A DNA stretch of 64,000 nt from Maribacter algicola (GCF_003933245.1 NZ_QUSX01000001.1:1550001-1614000); one strand, 5' to 3'; shown: positions 42,387 to 53,182, counted from the stretch's first letter. The notes: a model not told the origin generated them from the sequence alone. Translations and numbers: made by a program.

Positions 42387-44670
42387 ATTAGAAATATGGG
42401 CACGATGGATAGGCAAGGGTGCTGTATTGCTCCTTTTGTTTCTTTTTACCTTGAATTGCCCGGGTCAAAACCATGAATCAAAAAAACAGAAAGTTGGACT
42501 CGTACTCAGTGGGGGTGGTGCCAAAGGATTGGCGCATATTGGGGCCTTAAGGGTAATTGAGGAAGCGGGTGTAGAAATTGATTATGTTGGCGGAACCAGT
42601 ATGGGTGCCATTGTGGGGGCATTGTACGCCGCAGGATACACGGCGGATCAATTGGATTCTATTTTTAGGGCGACGGATTTTGTCAATTTGATTCAGGATA
42701 ATTTGCCTAGGAACGCCAAGACCTTTTATGAGAAAGAAGATTCCGAACGCTATGCATTGACATTGCCTTTTGACAATTTCAAGGTCAGTGTACCTACTGC
42801 ATTTTCAGGAGGGCAGAACATTTACAACGAACTTGTCAGGTTATTGTACCATGTAAAGGACGTAAACGATTTTTCCCAGCTTCCGATCCCTTTCGTCTGC
42901 ATTGCCACGGATATTGAAACAGGCGAGGAAGTTGTCCTGGATTCAGGTTACTTACCACAGGCCATAATGGCCAGCGGTACCTTGCCATCCTTGTTTGAGC
43001 CCTCCAGTATTGACGGCAGGGTCTTGATCGATGGTGGAGTCGTCAATAATTATCCAATTGATAAGGTAAGAAATATGGGTGCGGATGTAATTATTGGCAT
43101 TGACGTGCAGCACGATCTTTCCAAAAGGGACGCTCTATTGTCCGCAACGGAAATATTATCACAGATCAATAATTACAGGACCGTAAGGGATATGATGGAA
43201 AAGTCCAAAAAAACGGATATTTATATAAAACCGGATATTGAAGCCTTTTCAGTAATAGAATTTGACAAAGCTGACGCGATTATTGAAAAAGGGGTAACCG
43301 CGGCCAAGGAAAAACTCGAAGATCTTAAAGAGATTTCAAGCAAAGGGACCGTGGTTAGGAACCCAATAGACTATAAAGGCCTCAACGACTCCATAACCAT
43401 CAATAGATTGATCATTAATGGCAACAACCAACATACAAGGGGGTATGTGAAGGGAAAGCTTCGGTTTAATTTGGCAGAACCAATCACGTTCAAAAAACTA
43501 CAGCAGGGAATTAGCAATTTGACCGCTACCGGTAATTTTACCACAAATAGGTACAAATTGGTCTCTAATGGTCCCGGGGAGGATTTGATAATGCGATTGG
43601 ATGAGACCCCTAATACCTTGTTCATTAGGTTGGGCGCGCACTATGACGATCTTTATAAAAGTGCCGCGATAATTAATTTCACAAAAAGAAATTTGGCCCT
43701 ACAGGATGATGTAGCCTCCTTTGACCTTATTCTTGGGGACAATGTTAGGTACAATTTTCAATATTATGTGGACAAGGGATCCTATTGGAGCTTTGGGTTG
43801 AACTCAAGGTTCAGTGCCTTTACGCAGGACATAAACTTTGATTTGATACGTCAAAATTTTGATGTACCCTTTGGAACGAACTTGAACAACTTGAACCTTG
43901 ATGTCTCTGACTTTACAAGTCAACTGTACATTCAAACGGTTCTTAGGGAGGAATTTGCCTTTACGCTGGGAGCGGAATATAAATATTTGAAATACAGCAC
44001 ACGAACCATTGAACCCTTTTCCGGGGTAGAGGAAAATCTTACTAATACCGCTTCGGATGAACGGTTCTATTTCGAAAATGGGAGCTTTTTTAGTGTATTT
44101 GGAAATTTAAAGTTGGACACCTATGACGATAGGTACTTTCCAACTAGGGGATTGTATTTTGATGGGGATATGCATTACTATATTCTTTCATCGGACTTTA
44201 ATCAGAATTTTAAGGATTTTTCAATTTCCAAGGCAAAATTAGGAGCCGCTTTCCCAATATTTAAAAATCTTTCAATGAACATAGAAACCGAAGGTGGCTT
44301 TAAATTGGGAACCTCAGGCGTAACAACCTTCGATTTTGTTTTGGGAGGATTTGGGACGGACCTGATAAATAATTTCACCCCATTTTTTGGATATGATTTT
44401 TTAAGTCTTCCCGGAAATAGTTTTGTTAAGGCCTATGGAAGGCTCGACTTTGAATTCTACCCCAAAAACCATTTACTTTTGGCGGCGAATTACGCCAATG
44501 TGGAGGATGATATATTTAGAACGGGAGAATGGTTTACCGCCCCGGATTTTTCTGGCTATGGAATTGGATATGGTTGGGAATCTTTTATTGGGCCAATCCA
44601 GGTACTCTATTCTTGGTCCCCAGAGGCAAATAATTCAAACTTTTTTTTCAGCATTGGCTATTGGTTTTGA
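42370..44670 (+). CDS. Patatin-like phospholipase fused to an outer-membrane barrel
   Basis: A 766-residue protein. A signal-like helix (about 11-30) leads to a patatin domain (about 40-300): the G-GGAKG oxyanion loop in VLSGGGAKGLAHIGALR, the Ser of GGTSMGA and the Asp of IDGGVVNN. Then a POTRA-like part and a BamA-type barrel (about 410-766) ending in NSNFFFSIGYWF. It belongs to a group of surface phospholipase/autotransporter-like proteins (PlpD type). Start at 42370 overlaps uvrC by 17 bases, so the two are coupled. Confidence 0.9.
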   Translation: MVRFIELEIWARWIGKGAVLLLLFLFTLNCPGQNHESKKQKVGLVLSGGGAKGLAHIGALRVIEEAGVEIDYVGGTSMGAIVGALYAAGYTADQLDSIFRATDFVNLIQDNLPRNAKTFYEKEDSERYALTLPFDNFKVSVPTAFSGGQNIYNELVRLLYHVKDVNDFSQLPIPFVCIATDIETGEEVVLDSGYLPQAIMASGTLPSLFEPSSIDGRVLIDGGVVNNYPIDKVRNMGADVIIGIDVQHDLSKRDALLSATEILSQINNYRTVRDMMEKSKKTDIYIKPDIEAFSVIEFDKADAIIEKGVTAAKEKLEDLKEISSKGTVVRNPIDYKGLNDSITINRLIINGNNQHTRGYVKGKLRFNLAEPITFKKLQQGISNLTATGNFTTNRYKLVSNGPGEDLIMRLDETPNTLFIRLGAHYDDLYKSAAIINFTKRNLALQDDVASFDLILGDNVRYNFQYYVDKGSYWSFGLNSRFSAFTQDINFDLIRQNFDVPFGTNLNNLNLDVSDFTSQLYIQTVLREEFAFTLGAEYKYLKYSTRTIEPFSGVEENLTNTASDERFYFENGSFFSVFGNLKLDTYDDRYFPTRGLYFDGDMHYYILSSDFNQNFKDFSISKAKLGAAFPIFKNLSMNIETEGGFKLGTSGVTTFDFVLGGFGTDLINNFTPFFGYDFLSLPGNSFVKAYGRLDFEFYPKNHLLLAANYANVEDDIFRTGEWFTAPDFSGYGIGYGWESFIGPIQVLYSWSPEANNSNFFFSIGYWF

Positions 44671-44764
44671 TTTGTAAAGTTAGGTATTACGGGCAATTTT
44701 CTTAAGGGATTCATAAATCTGACTCTTAAATGTGAATTACTGTTAAGTTGAAAGTTAAAGTAAG

Positions 44765-44910
44765 TTAAAACCTACCCTAGAAGAAGAGTATGTTTTAATT
44801 TTACCGACGTAAGGGGTGGTTCCCTTACAACTTTAAGTATTGGTTTTTCATAATTTAAAGTTTGGTTGGTTATTTAGGAAAAGCCCAGTTATACGACTGG
44901 GCTTTTTTTG
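44765..44910 (+). ncRNA. Candidate structured non-coding RNA with terminator
   Basis: After the patatin gene stops at 44670, about 210 bases pass before a strong terminator, with no gene. Inside are three tandem hairpins: TTAAAAC/GTTTTAA (44765-44771, 44792-44798), TTACCGACGTAA (44801-44812) and AAGGG/CCCTT (44811-44815, 44822-44826). This may be an independent small RNA or a structured 3' end; no homologue is recognised. Confidence 0.35.
44882..44910 (+). terminator. Strong Rho-independent terminator
   Basis: AGCCCAGT (44882-44889) pairs perfectly with ACTGGGCT (44896-44903), loop TATACG, followed by seven T residues. Confidence 0.85.
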
Positions 44911-44999
44911 TGCAATACTTTGGAATAAATTTTGTTTAAGTTATTGTAAGGATGTTTTTCATGAAAAACGGAATAGTATTTTTACATAAAATTAATGAT

Positions 45000-45779
45000 A
45001 TGAAAAAGGTGTTGGCCATACTGCTTTTTATAGGTACAAACATGCTATTCTCACAAGCACGGCAATCTGCCTTTAAATCTGGGGAATGGCTCAAGTTCAG
45101 AATGCATTATGGTTTCCTGAACGCCAGTTATGCTACCCTTCATGTAAAAAATGCGACCATCGATTCCATTCCGGTCTACCATGTTGTAGGCCATGGCGAG
45201 ACCACTGGATTTGCAAGTATTTTTTTTAAGGTGGATGACACCTATGAAAGTTATTTTGACAAGGAAGATGGCAAGCCTTACAGATTTATAAGAAAGATAA
45301 ATGAAGGGGGGTATACGAAAGATGTGGAAATCAACTTTGACCATACCAATGACAAAGCCATACTTAATGATAAAAAAAACAATAAAAAGTTTAATTTTGA
45401 CCTTCAGGACAGTATACAGGATTTAATTTCCGCCTTTTACTATTTAAGGAACAATTATAATCCCGAAGACTTGGTAGTGGGTGAGGCCATTGACTTAAAA
45501 ATGTTGTATGATGATGATGGTGTTTTCAATTTCAAATTAAAATACCTAGGGAATGAGATAGTTAACACCAAGTATGGAAAAGTGGAATGTCTGAAATTTA
45601 GGCCCTATGTGCAATCCGGCAGGGTCTTTAAGGAGCAGGAGAGCTTATCTCTTTGGGTTTCCAATGACGATAATCGTATTCCTATCAGGATTAAAGCAGA
45701 TTTAGCGGTTGGTGCCATTAAGGCAGATTTGGATGGTTATAATGGTCTAAAGCATCAATTCAAGATATTAATGGATTAA
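45000..45779 (+). CDS. DUF3108 family exported protein
   Basis: A 259-residue protein with a signal peptide (MKKVLAILLFIGTNMLFSQ) and the DUF3108 body (FKSGEWLKFRMHYGFLNASYATLHV near the start; the repeated strand pattern of the family). No enzymatic motif is known. ATG 45000 is preferred over one at 44952 because only it gives a normal signal. First gene of a DUF3108-TDO-M23-pgi run. Confidence 0.8.
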   Translation: MKKVLAILLFIGTNMLFSQARQSAFKSGEWLKFRMHYGFLNASYATLHVKNATIDSIPVYHVVGHGETTGFASIFFKVDDTYESYFDKEDGKPYRFIRKINEGGYTKDVEINFDHTNDKAILNDKKNNKKFNFDLQDSIQDLISAFYYLRNNYNPEDLVVGEAIDLKMLYDDDGVFNFKLKYLGNEIVNTKYGKVECLKFRPYVQSGRVFKEQESLSLWVSNDDNRIPIRIKADLAVGAIKADLDGYNGLKHQFKILMD

Positions 45780-45785
45780 TTTAGA

Positions 45786-46754
45786 ATGGAGGACAAGGAG
45801 CGGGTCAAATCTCAAATTTTAAAACTTGAGGAAAAGTATAGGGATTCTGGCCAAGATCTTAGCTCTTACTTGGATGGGTTATTATATCAACGATATTTGA
45901 CCTATTGGGACTACATCCACTTGGATACCCTACTTAGCCTTCAAGTGCCAAGAACGCATTTTCCTGACGAGGAAATCTTCATTATGTACCATCAGATAAC
46001 CGAGTTGTATTTTAAACTCATTTTGCACGAGCAAAAACAATTGGTGGACGACAAATCCCAGAACCTTGATTTTTTTGTAGAAAGACTTCGGCGAATAAAC
46101 AGTTATTACACGGCGCTTATTTCTTCCTTTAGTATCATGATAAAGGGTATGGAACGGGAACAGTTTCTTCAATATAGAATGGCCCTTTTGCCCGCTAGTG
46201 GATTTCAGTCGGCACAATTCAGAATGATCGAGATTTATGCCACACCGCTTGAAAATTTGGTGCATGAGTCGCAAAGGGAACAGTTTTCTTCGGACAATAC
46301 CGTAGAGGAACTTTACGAAAATATCTATTGGAAAAAAGGGGCAACGGATGTTTCAACGGGAGAAAAGACCCTGACCTTAAAGCAATTTGAATATAGGTAT
46401 ACTCCTAGATTGGTGCGTACGGCAAAGCAATTGTTAAACAACACCATCTATCATAAATACTTAGCTTTGCCGGATCAGGCTAGAAAAAACAAAGAGTTGC
46501 TCGAAGCATTAAAGACGATGGACCTTAACGCTAACGTAAATTGGCCATTGATGCACATGGGCTCCGCCCATCGATACTTAGGAAAGGAATCCGGGGATTT
46601 GAGCGCTACCGGTGGAACAAATTGGAAAGAGTATCTTCCGCCCAGTTTTCAAAAAATAGTGTTCTTTCCAGGGATACATACGAAAGAGGAATTAAACGAA
46701 TGGGGCAAACAATGGGTAGACCATATATACAACCCCAATAAAATAAATACTTAG
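45786..46754 (+). CDS. Tryptophan 2,3-dioxygenase family protein
   Basis: A 322-residue haem dioxygenase. The N-terminus YLTYWDYIHLDTLLSLQ and the substrate-site helix IMYHQITELYFKLILHEQ are conserved, and a His in NWPLMHMGSAHRYLGK is the likely proximal haem ligand. ATGGTNWKEYLPP marks the C-terminal loop. It opens the indole ring of tryptophan to N-formylkynurenine. It starts 6 bases after the DUF3108 stop. The other kynurenine-pathway genes are not in the window. Confidence 0.88.
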   Translation: MEDKERVKSQILKLEEKYRDSGQDLSSYLDGLLYQRYLTYWDYIHLDTLLSLQVPRTHFPDEEIFIMYHQITELYFKLILHEQKQLVDDKSQNLDFFVERLRRINSYYTALISSFSIMIKGMEREQFLQYRMALLPASGFQSAQFRMIEIYATPLENLVHESQREQFSSDNTVEELYENIYWKKGATDVSTGEKTLTLKQFEYRYTPRLVRTAKQLLNNTIYHKYLALPDQARKNKELLEALKTMDLNANVNWPLMHMGSAHRYLGKESGDLSATGGTNWKEYLPPSFQKIVFFPGIHTKEELNEWGKQWVDHIYNPNKINT

Positions 46755-46758
46755 ACTC

Positions 46759-48045
46759 ATGCGAAAATATTGGGGCATAATATTTACGTTGGTTTTGTTA
46801 GGGGCATGTCAAGAAGAAAAGGTTGTCGTAAACCATGATGCATTAAAAATCAGTCCTATCGAAGATCCTATAGTTACAAGATTTGGTTTTAATTTCAAGG
46901 AATTCAACGTACATCATGACACTATCAAATACGGTGATAGCTTTGGGGAGCTGATGCTAAAAAACAAGGTGGAATATCCTAAAATAGCGACAATCTCAGA
47001 AAAATTCCGGGATACCTTTGACGTTCGAAAAATACGTGTTGGCAAACCATATTTGATACTTAAATCAAAGGATACTTCTGAACAGGCGCAAGTCTTCATA
47101 TATCAAAATAATCCCATTGATTATACCGTAGTGGACTTTAGGGACAGCGTACAGGTTTATAAAGGTAAAAAGAGAGTGAAGTATGTGGAAAGGGAAGTTT
47201 CCGGTATCATAGAGACCAATTTGTCAGAGGCCATTTTGAATCAAGGTATAGATTACAGTGTTACGCACAATCTTGCCAATGTTTTTGCCTGGACAATAGA
47301 CTTTTCAAGACTTCAAAAAAACGATAAGTTCAAGATTATCTATAAGGAGAAATATATCAATGATACTGTTTATGCAGGTTCTGAACCTTTGAATGCCGCC
47401 TTTTTTGAACATAATGGAATTCCTCTTTATGCGTTTGCCTATGAAGCCGACTCTTTAAAAAATCAAGTGGACTATTATGATCATGAGGCCAATAACCTTA
47501 GACGCGCCTTCCTCAAAATGCCTGTGGAATTTGGTAGATTGTCATCTAGATATAACCTAAAACGAAGAATTCGGTACTATGGTTATAAAGTAAGACCCCA
47601 TAAAGGAACGGATTTTGCCGCACCTATTGGAACCCCAATACTAGCCACTGCAGATGGTACCGTAACGGAATCTACCAGGAGGGGCGGTAACGGGAAATAT
47701 GTAAAAATCAGGCATAACGAGACCTATTCCACCCAATATCTGCACATGAAAAACCAGAACGTGAAAAAGGGGCAGTTCGTGCGTCAAGGCGATGTCATTG
47801 GTTGGGTCGGGATGACTGGAAATACCGGAGGACCTCACGTATGTTATCGCTTCTGGAAAAATGGCAAACAGGTAGACCCTCTAAGGGAGGAACTACCACA
47901 GGTGGAACCCCTTGCCGAGGCTTTGAGACCAGCTTTCTATGCCCACATAAATCCTATAAAGGAACAGCTGGATTGCATAGTTTTCCCAGAAAAGATCGAA
48001 GAAGATGAATTGCTAACACTTAATGAAATAGATGGCACTAAATAA
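46759..48045 (+). CDS. M23-family cell-wall endopeptidase, lipoprotein
   Basis: A 428-residue lipoprotein (C17 in LLGACQEEK) with a C-terminal LytM/M23 domain. Zinc-site motif 1 is [13 protein letters not shown] (His and Asp); motif 2 reads [12 protein letters not shown], so the second His of the usual HxH is a Cys. A preceding YLHMKN loop fits. It hydrolyses peptidoglycan cross-links, or acts as an activator if inactive. Its 3' end overlaps pgi by 14 bases. Confidence 0.9.
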   Translation: MRKYWGIIFTLVLLGACQEEKVVVNHDALKISPIEDPIVTRFGFNFKEFNVHHDTIKYGDSFGELMLKNKVEYPKIATISEKFRDTFDVRKIRVGKPYLILKSKDTSEQAQVFIYQNNPIDYTVVDFRDSVQVYKGKKRVKYVEREVSGIIETNLSEAILNQGIDYSVTHNLANVFAWTIDFSRLQKNDKFKIIYKEKYINDTVYAGSEPLNAAFFEHNGIPLYAFAYEADSLKNQVDYYDHEANNLRRAFLKMPVEFGRLSSRYNLKRRIRYYGYKVRPHKGTDFAAPIGTPILATADGTVTESTRRGGNGKYVKIRHNETYSTQYLHMKNQNVKKGQFVRQGDVIGWVGMTGNTGGPHVCYRFWKNGKQVDPLREELPQVEPLAEALRPAFYAHINPIKEQLDCIVFPEKIEEDELLTLNEIDGTK

Positions 48046-49669
48046 TATTGACCCAACGACCACCAATGCTTGGAACAATCTAAAAGAACACTATAATACT
48101 ACAAAAGACCTACACATTAAGGAATTGTTCAGTAAGGATGAATTGCGGGCCGAGCGCTTTAGCATAACTTGGAACGATTTCCTCTTGGATTATTCCAAGA
48201 ACAGGATAACTACAGACACTTTACAATTGCTATTGGATTTGGCCGAAGAGGTCGGTTTAAAGGGAGCCATTGCGAAGTATTTTAAGGGTGATGAAATAAA
48301 TCAAACCGAAGGTAGGGCCGTATTGCACACCGCTTTGAGAGCAAAGGAAACAGACGCCATTTATGTGGATGGCATAAACGTGGTTCCGGAAATTTATGAA
48401 GTAAAAAGGCATATAAAGGAATTCTCAGAGTCCGTTATAAATGGCAATAGCAAAGGCTATACAGGAAAGAATTTTACAGACGTTGTAAATATTGGTATTG
48501 GAGGGTCTGATTTGGGGCCCGCTATGGTGACCGAAGCCTTAAAATTCTATAAGAACCATCTGAACGTTCATTTTGTCAGCAATGTGGACGGGGACCACGT
48601 TCATGAGGTCTTGAAAACCCTAAATCCTGAAACTACCTTGTTTGTAGTGGTATCTAAAACTTTCACCACACAGGAAACCTTGAGTAACGCCACCACTATC
48701 AAAAAGTGGTTCTTGCAATATGCCTCACAAGAGGATATAGCAAAACACTTTGCTGCTGTTTCTACCAATACTGAGAAAATAGCCGAATTTGGCATTTCAG
48801 ATACCAATGTTTTCCCTATGTGGGATTGGGTAGGAGGAAGATTCTCATTGTGGAGTGCCGTAGGACTTTCCATAGCCCTTGCGGTTGGTTACGAAAACTT
48901 CGATTCCATGTTACAGGGAGCCAATGAAATGGATGTCCATTTTAAGGAAACGGAATTCAAGGAAAACCTACCGGTATTGATGGCACTCTTGAGCATCTGG
49001 TATAATAATTTTCATCAGGCCGAAACAGAAGCTATCATTCCGTATACCCAATATTTAAGCCGATTTTCCGCTTATTTGCAACAAGGAATCATGGAAAGCA
49101 ACGGTAAGAGTGTTGGCAGAAATGGGAAACGGGTCAACTATGAAACGGGAACTATTATATGGGGAGAGCCTGGCACCAACTCACAACACGCTTTTTTCCA
49201 GTTGATACACCAGGGAACCAAACTTATACCTGTAGATTTTATCGGCTTTAAAAAATCCTTGCATGGGGATTCCGACCATCATAATAAGCTAATGGCAAAT
49301 TTCTTTGCCCAAACGGAAGCTTTGATGAACGGAAAAACCCTTCAAGAAGCGATTGCAGAATTACAAGAAAAGGGCACCCCTAAAAAAGATGTCGAACAAT
49401 TGGCTCCCTTCAAGGTTTTTGAAGGCAACAAGCCTACAAATACCATCATGATAGATATCTTGACACCTAAAAGCTTGGGGGCATTAATCGCCCTTTACGA
49501 GCATAAGATTTTTGTCCAGGGTATCATTTTGAACATCTTTAGTTATGATCAATGGGGGGTTGAATTGGGGAAGCAGTTGGCGGGGACTATTTTAAAGGAT
49601 ATAGAGGGTGATAAAATTGCGCCACATGACAGTTCTACATTACGACTATTGCAATATTTTAAGAGTTGA
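48032..49669 (+). CDS. pgi: Glucose-6-phosphate isomerase
   Basis: A 545-residue Pgi. The signatures are present: [15 protein letters not shown] (about 150-164), [14 protein letters not shown] (about 207-220), [13 protein letters not shown] (about 268-280) and the C-terminal [20 protein letters not shown]. Interconverts glucose-6-phosphate and fructose-6-phosphate. The ATG at 48032 lies inside the M23 gene; the overlap suggests coupled translation. Confidence 0.96.
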   Translation: MALNNIDPTTTNAWNNLKEHYNTTKDLHIKELFSKDELRAERFSITWNDFLLDYSKNRITTDTLQLLLDLAEEVGLKGAIAKYFKGDEINQTEGRAVLHTALRAKETDAIYVDGINVVPEIYEVKRHIKEFSESVINGNSKGYTGKNFTDVVNIGIGGSDLGPAMVTEALKFYKNHLNVHFVSNVDGDHVHEVLKTLNPETTLFVVVSKTFTTQETLSNATTIKKWFLQYASQEDIAKHFAAVSTNTEKIAEFGISDTNVFPMWDWVGGRFSLWSAVGLSIALAVGYENFDSMLQGANEMDVHFKETEFKENLPVLMALLSIWYNNFHQAETEAIIPYTQYLSRFSAYLQQGIMESNGKSVGRNGKRVNYETGTIIWGEPGTNSQHAFFQLIHQGTKLIPVDFIGFKKSLHGDSDHHNKLMANFFAQTEALMNGKTLQEAIAELQEKGTPKKDVEQLAPFKVFEGNKPTNTIMIDILTPKSLGALIALYEHKIFVQGIILNIFSYDQWGVELGKQLAGTILKDIEGDKIAPHDSSTLRLLQYFKS

Positions 49670-49778
49670 TCTGCACTATTCTTATTTTGAAATATAAGTT
49701 TATAACTTCTTCATAATCAGTCTTTTTTTCTTATTTATTGTAGTAAATTTAACATGGTGATTTAACGTTCCCTTAACG

Positions 49779-49806
49779 TTGAAAGTCTAAAAATACGAGA
49801 TTTTTG
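49779..49806 (+). promoter_or_regulatory. Candidate promoter of the Oar-like receptor
   Basis: TTG at 49779-49781, then 17 bases, then GATTTTTG at 49799-49806, one base away from TANNTTTG. The receptor ATG follows 34 bases later. This is the only site in the window with both boxes in place. Confidence 0.45.
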
Positions 49807-49839
49807 CACCGGTTTAAAAACTAACAAATACAAGAAAAA

Positions 49840-52800
49840 ATGAAAAAAATCTACTTTGCAATTGCGGCATTTCTACTGACCGTAACTGCGTTTTCACAGG
49901 GGGTAACTACCTCAAGTATGCAAGGTACTGTTTCTGATGAGGCAGGTGAATCCTTATTCGGAGCGAACATTGTTGCGACCCATACTCCTTCTGGAACCGT
50001 ATATGGGGCCATTTCAAATGAGGAGGGACGATTTTACCTGCCAAATATTCGTGTAGGGGGACCTTACACGGTAAAAGTAACTTATGTTGGTTTTCAGGAT
50101 AAGACTTTTGAAGGGATAACCCTTGGTTTGGGCCAAAGTTACAACCTTAAGGTCAACCTATCAGAAGGTGTCGAACTAGAAGAGGTGGTTGTAACCTCGC
50201 AAAGAGGGGAAATTATCGATCCTGATAGAACGGGACCAACAACAAACCTTTCAAGAGAAAAAATTGATGCATTGCCTACTATTAGTAGAAGTATCAATGA
50301 CTTTACAAGGCTTACTCCGCAATCAAATGGTACTTCGTTCGCTGGTACTTCAAGTCGTTTCAACAATTATACCATTGATGGAAATATTTACAACAACAAC
50401 TTTGGACTTGGATCAGGTCAGTTTGCAGGATCTAACCCAATTTCCTTAGACGCAATTGAGGAAGTACAGGTAAACCTTGCCCCTTTTGACGTGCGTTTGG
50501 CTGGTTTTACTGGTGCATCCGTAAATGCCGTTACAAAATCAGGAACCAACGAATTTAAGGGTTCTGCATATTATTATTTAAGGAATGATCAGATGCAGGG
50601 TAATAAGTTAAGGGACTTAGAGCTAAACCGTGGAGATGCTCAAAATGATATAAAGGGTGTTAGTCTTGGAGGACCCATTGTAAAGGACAAACTTTTTTTC
50701 TTTGTAAGTTATGAAGAGGAGCAGGAAGCGGTACCAGGTTTTACAAGACAAGCTGCGAGAGGTGGATTAACTCCAGATGGTTTAACTATTTCTAGGGTTC
50801 CCGCTTCAGAATTGGATTTTATTCGTGAAAGCATGCAAAGTCTTTATGGTTATGAGACCGGTCCTTATGAAAATTATCCATTTGCTTCAGAACAGACAAG
50901 GTTCAATGCACGATTGGACTACAACTTGAATCAAAACAATAAATTCTCTTTACGCTATAATAGATATGCTTCAGCTGAAGATGTGTCCATTAATGGTAAC
51001 TCAAATCGATTCTTGGCAACTCGTTATAGAAATACAGATAGGTTTGGCATAGAAGCAATTACTTTTGCCAATGCCAATTACACCAATGATCGTTTGGTAG
51101 AGTCCTTGGTAGGTGAATGGAATGCTAAGGTGGCGGACAATATGTCCAATCAATTGAATATAGGTTACACGGCTATTAGGGATCCAAAAAGAGGGATTCC
51201 CGGAGGTCAGGATTTTCCGTTTATAGAAGTGTTGGAACCGGATCCTTCTGGCAACCTATTGTACTATACTGCATTGGGTAATGAATTGTTTACGGTAGGA
51301 AACCTATTGGAAAACAATGTTTTCAACGTAACCAATAACTTCTCCATATATTCAGGAGACCACACATATACAATTGGTGCAAACTTTGAGTATATGACCT
51401 TTAAAAATGCCTTTAACCCTGTATTCAATGGTTTTTATAGGTTTACCAGTTATGACAGTTTCGTAGAGACCGTTATCAACCGTACCCCAGGAGCTTATCC
51501 AGACGCTTTCGCCAAAAGTTTTGCCTTGGATGGTTCAACAACACCTCCAGTGGATGAAACCAACTTTGGTCAGTTTGGTGTCTATTTTCAAGATGAGTAT
51601 CAAGTAAATGATAATTTCAAATTGACAGGAGGTTTACGAGTTGATTTTCCTTTCTACGCAACTGATATTCCAAGGAATACACTTTTGGATGATTTGAACA
51701 AAACCTTCACTGATGGGGATGGAAATACCTTTACTCCTGATGTAAGCCAGTTCCCTAAAGTTAGACCATTGTGGTCTCCAAGAGTTGGTTTCAACTGGGA
51801 TGTGAACGGGGAAGGCAAGACTCAGTTACGAGGTGGAACCGGTATTTTTTCTGGTCGTATCCCTTTCGTGTGGTTGAGCAATCAGGTCAATGGATCTGGT
51901 GTTGTACGTGGTGGTCTTGGTTTTGAAGGACAGGACGCTGTGGACTTTTTAGGCCCTAACTACCAGTTCAATCCAGACGTAACTTTTGGAAACCCAGCGA
52001 ATCCAGGTCAAACTTTGTCCAATGAGTTGAATCTCACTGATCGTGATTTCAAATTGCCACAGGTTTGGCGTACGAATATTGGTGTAGATCAACAATTGCC
52101 TTGGGGCATTACGGGTACTTTGGACTTTATCTATTCCAAGGACGTTTCTACGCCTATTGTTTATAATCCTATATTAAGAGAGCCAGATGGAAATTTAGCT
52201 GGTCCTGATCAACGTCCTTATTGGGATGGAGGATATTCCAATGATGCCGATTTCCGAAATGTGTTCTTATTGACAAATGCGGAGGAGAAAGCAGACTACT
52301 ATTCATTTACGGCCCAACTTCAAAAGCAATTCGATAATGGTTTTTATGCAATGATCGCATATACTGCTTCAAGGGCCAGGGATTTGGATGCATCCGGAGG
52401 GTCTCAGGCCGGTTCTCTATGGACTGCCACCGTACAGGAGGATAGAAACAAACCAAGATTGGGATTTGCTTCTTTTGACCAACCTAACCGTTTTATTGCC
52501 AATTTAAACTATCAAACAGATAACACTACCATCGGATTATTTTGGCAAGGTGGGGAAAATGGAAGGTATAGCTACACATATTCTGGAAACTTTGGAGATA
52601 ATTCAAATAGGTTAATATACATTCCAAATGACGCTTCTGAGCTTAATTTTGAAGAATATACTGCTGATGGTGTATTTATTTCAGAACAAGCCCAAATCAA
52701 TGCATTGAACAATTATATTGCACAGGATGAATATTTGAGTGAAAACCGTGGAACTATTGCCGAAAGAAATGGTGCAAAATTACCATGGGTCAATCGTTAC

Positions 52801-53094
52801 GATTTAAGAATCACGGAAGATATTAATCTGACAAAGGACAATAAAAATAAGATTCAGTTGTCTTTGGACTTCTTGAATATTGGTAATATGTTCAATTCAG
52901 ATTGGGGCGTTCCTCAATTCGCATTGCAAAATAATATATTAAACTATCGAGGTAGAAATGCCGCTAATGAGCCAATTTACAGATTGAATACGATATCTGG
53001 AACTTCTGAATTGCCTAGGGAGAGTTTTAGACCTTCCACTAGTTTAGGAGACACCTGGAGACTACAGGTAGGAATCCGTTATCTTTTCAACTAG
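49840..53094 (+). CDS. Oar/SusC-like TonB-dependent receptor with carboxypeptidase-regulatory domain
   Basis: A 1084-residue outer-membrane protein with a signal peptide (KIYFAIAAFLLTVTAFSQG), a CarboxypepD_reg domain (about 25-110; GTVSDEAGESLFGANIVATH), a plug domain (about 130-230) and a long barrel ending in RLQVGIRYLFN. The extended plug region and lack of a SusD gene resemble Oar, an adhesion/secretion receptor in Myxococcus. Substrate unknown. A good terminator follows. Confidence 0.92.
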   Translation: MKKIYFAIAAFLLTVTAFSQGVTTSSMQGTVSDEAGESLFGANIVATHTPSGTVYGAISNEEGRFYLPNIRVGGPYTVKVTYVGFQDKTFEGITLGLGQSYNLKVNLSEGVELEEVVVTSQRGEIIDPDRTGPTTNLSREKIDALPTISRSINDFTRLTPQSNGTSFAGTSSRFNNYTIDGNIYNNNFGLGSGQFAGSNPISLDAIEEVQVNLAPFDVRLAGFTGASVNAVTKSGTNEFKGSAYYYLRNDQMQGNKLRDLELNRGDAQNDIKGVSLGGPIVKDKLFFFVSYEEEQEAVPGFTRQAARGGLTPDGLTISRVPASELDFIRESMQSLYGYETGPYENYPFASEQTRFNARLDYNLNQNNKFSLRYNRYASAEDVSINGNSNRFLATRYRNTDRFGIEAITFANANYTNDRLVESLVGEWNAKVADNMSNQLNIGYTAIRDPKRGIPGGQDFPFIEVLEPDPSGNLLYYTALGNELFTVGNLLENNVFNVTNNFSIYSGDHTYTIGANFEYMTFKNAFNPVFNGFYRFTSYDSFVETVINRTPGAYPDAFAKSFALDGSTTPPVDETNFGQFGVYFQDEYQVNDNFKLTGGLRVDFPFYATDIPRNTLLDDLNKTFTDGDGNTFTPDVSQFPKVRPLWSPRVGFNWDVNGEGKTQLRGGTGIFSGRIPFVWLSNQVNGSGVVRGGLGFEGQDAVDFLGPNYQFNPDVTFGNPANPGQTLSNELNLTDRDFKLPQVWRTNIGVDQQLPWGITGTLDFIYSKDVSTPIVYNPILREPDGNLAGPDQRPYWDGGYSNDADFRNVFLLTNAEEKADYYSFTAQLQKQFDNGFYAMIAYTASRARDLDASGGSQAGSLWTATVQEDRNKPRLGFASFDQPNRFIANLNYQTDNTTIGLFWQGGENGRYSYTYSGNFGDNSNRLIYIPNDASELNFEEYTADGVFISEQAQINALNNYIAQDEYLSENRGTIAERNGAKLPWVNRYDLRITEDINLTKDNKNKIQLSLDFLNIGNMFNSDWGVPQFALQNNILNYRGRNAANEPIYRLNTISGTSELPRESFRPSTSLGDTWRLQVGIRYLFN

Positions 53095-53113
53095 TATTTA
53101 ATAACTAAATTGG

Positions 53114-53138
53114 AACCCCGCTTTTTGCGGGGTTTTTT
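53114..53138 (+). terminator. Terminator of the Oar-like receptor gene
   Basis: AACCCCGC pairs with GCGGGGTT (53114-53121, 53127-53134), loop of five T residues, then T to 53138. Confidence 0.85.
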
Positions 53139-53182
53139 ATGCCTAAAATTCATTATTTTTAAAATTCATTTAAAACAATAGT

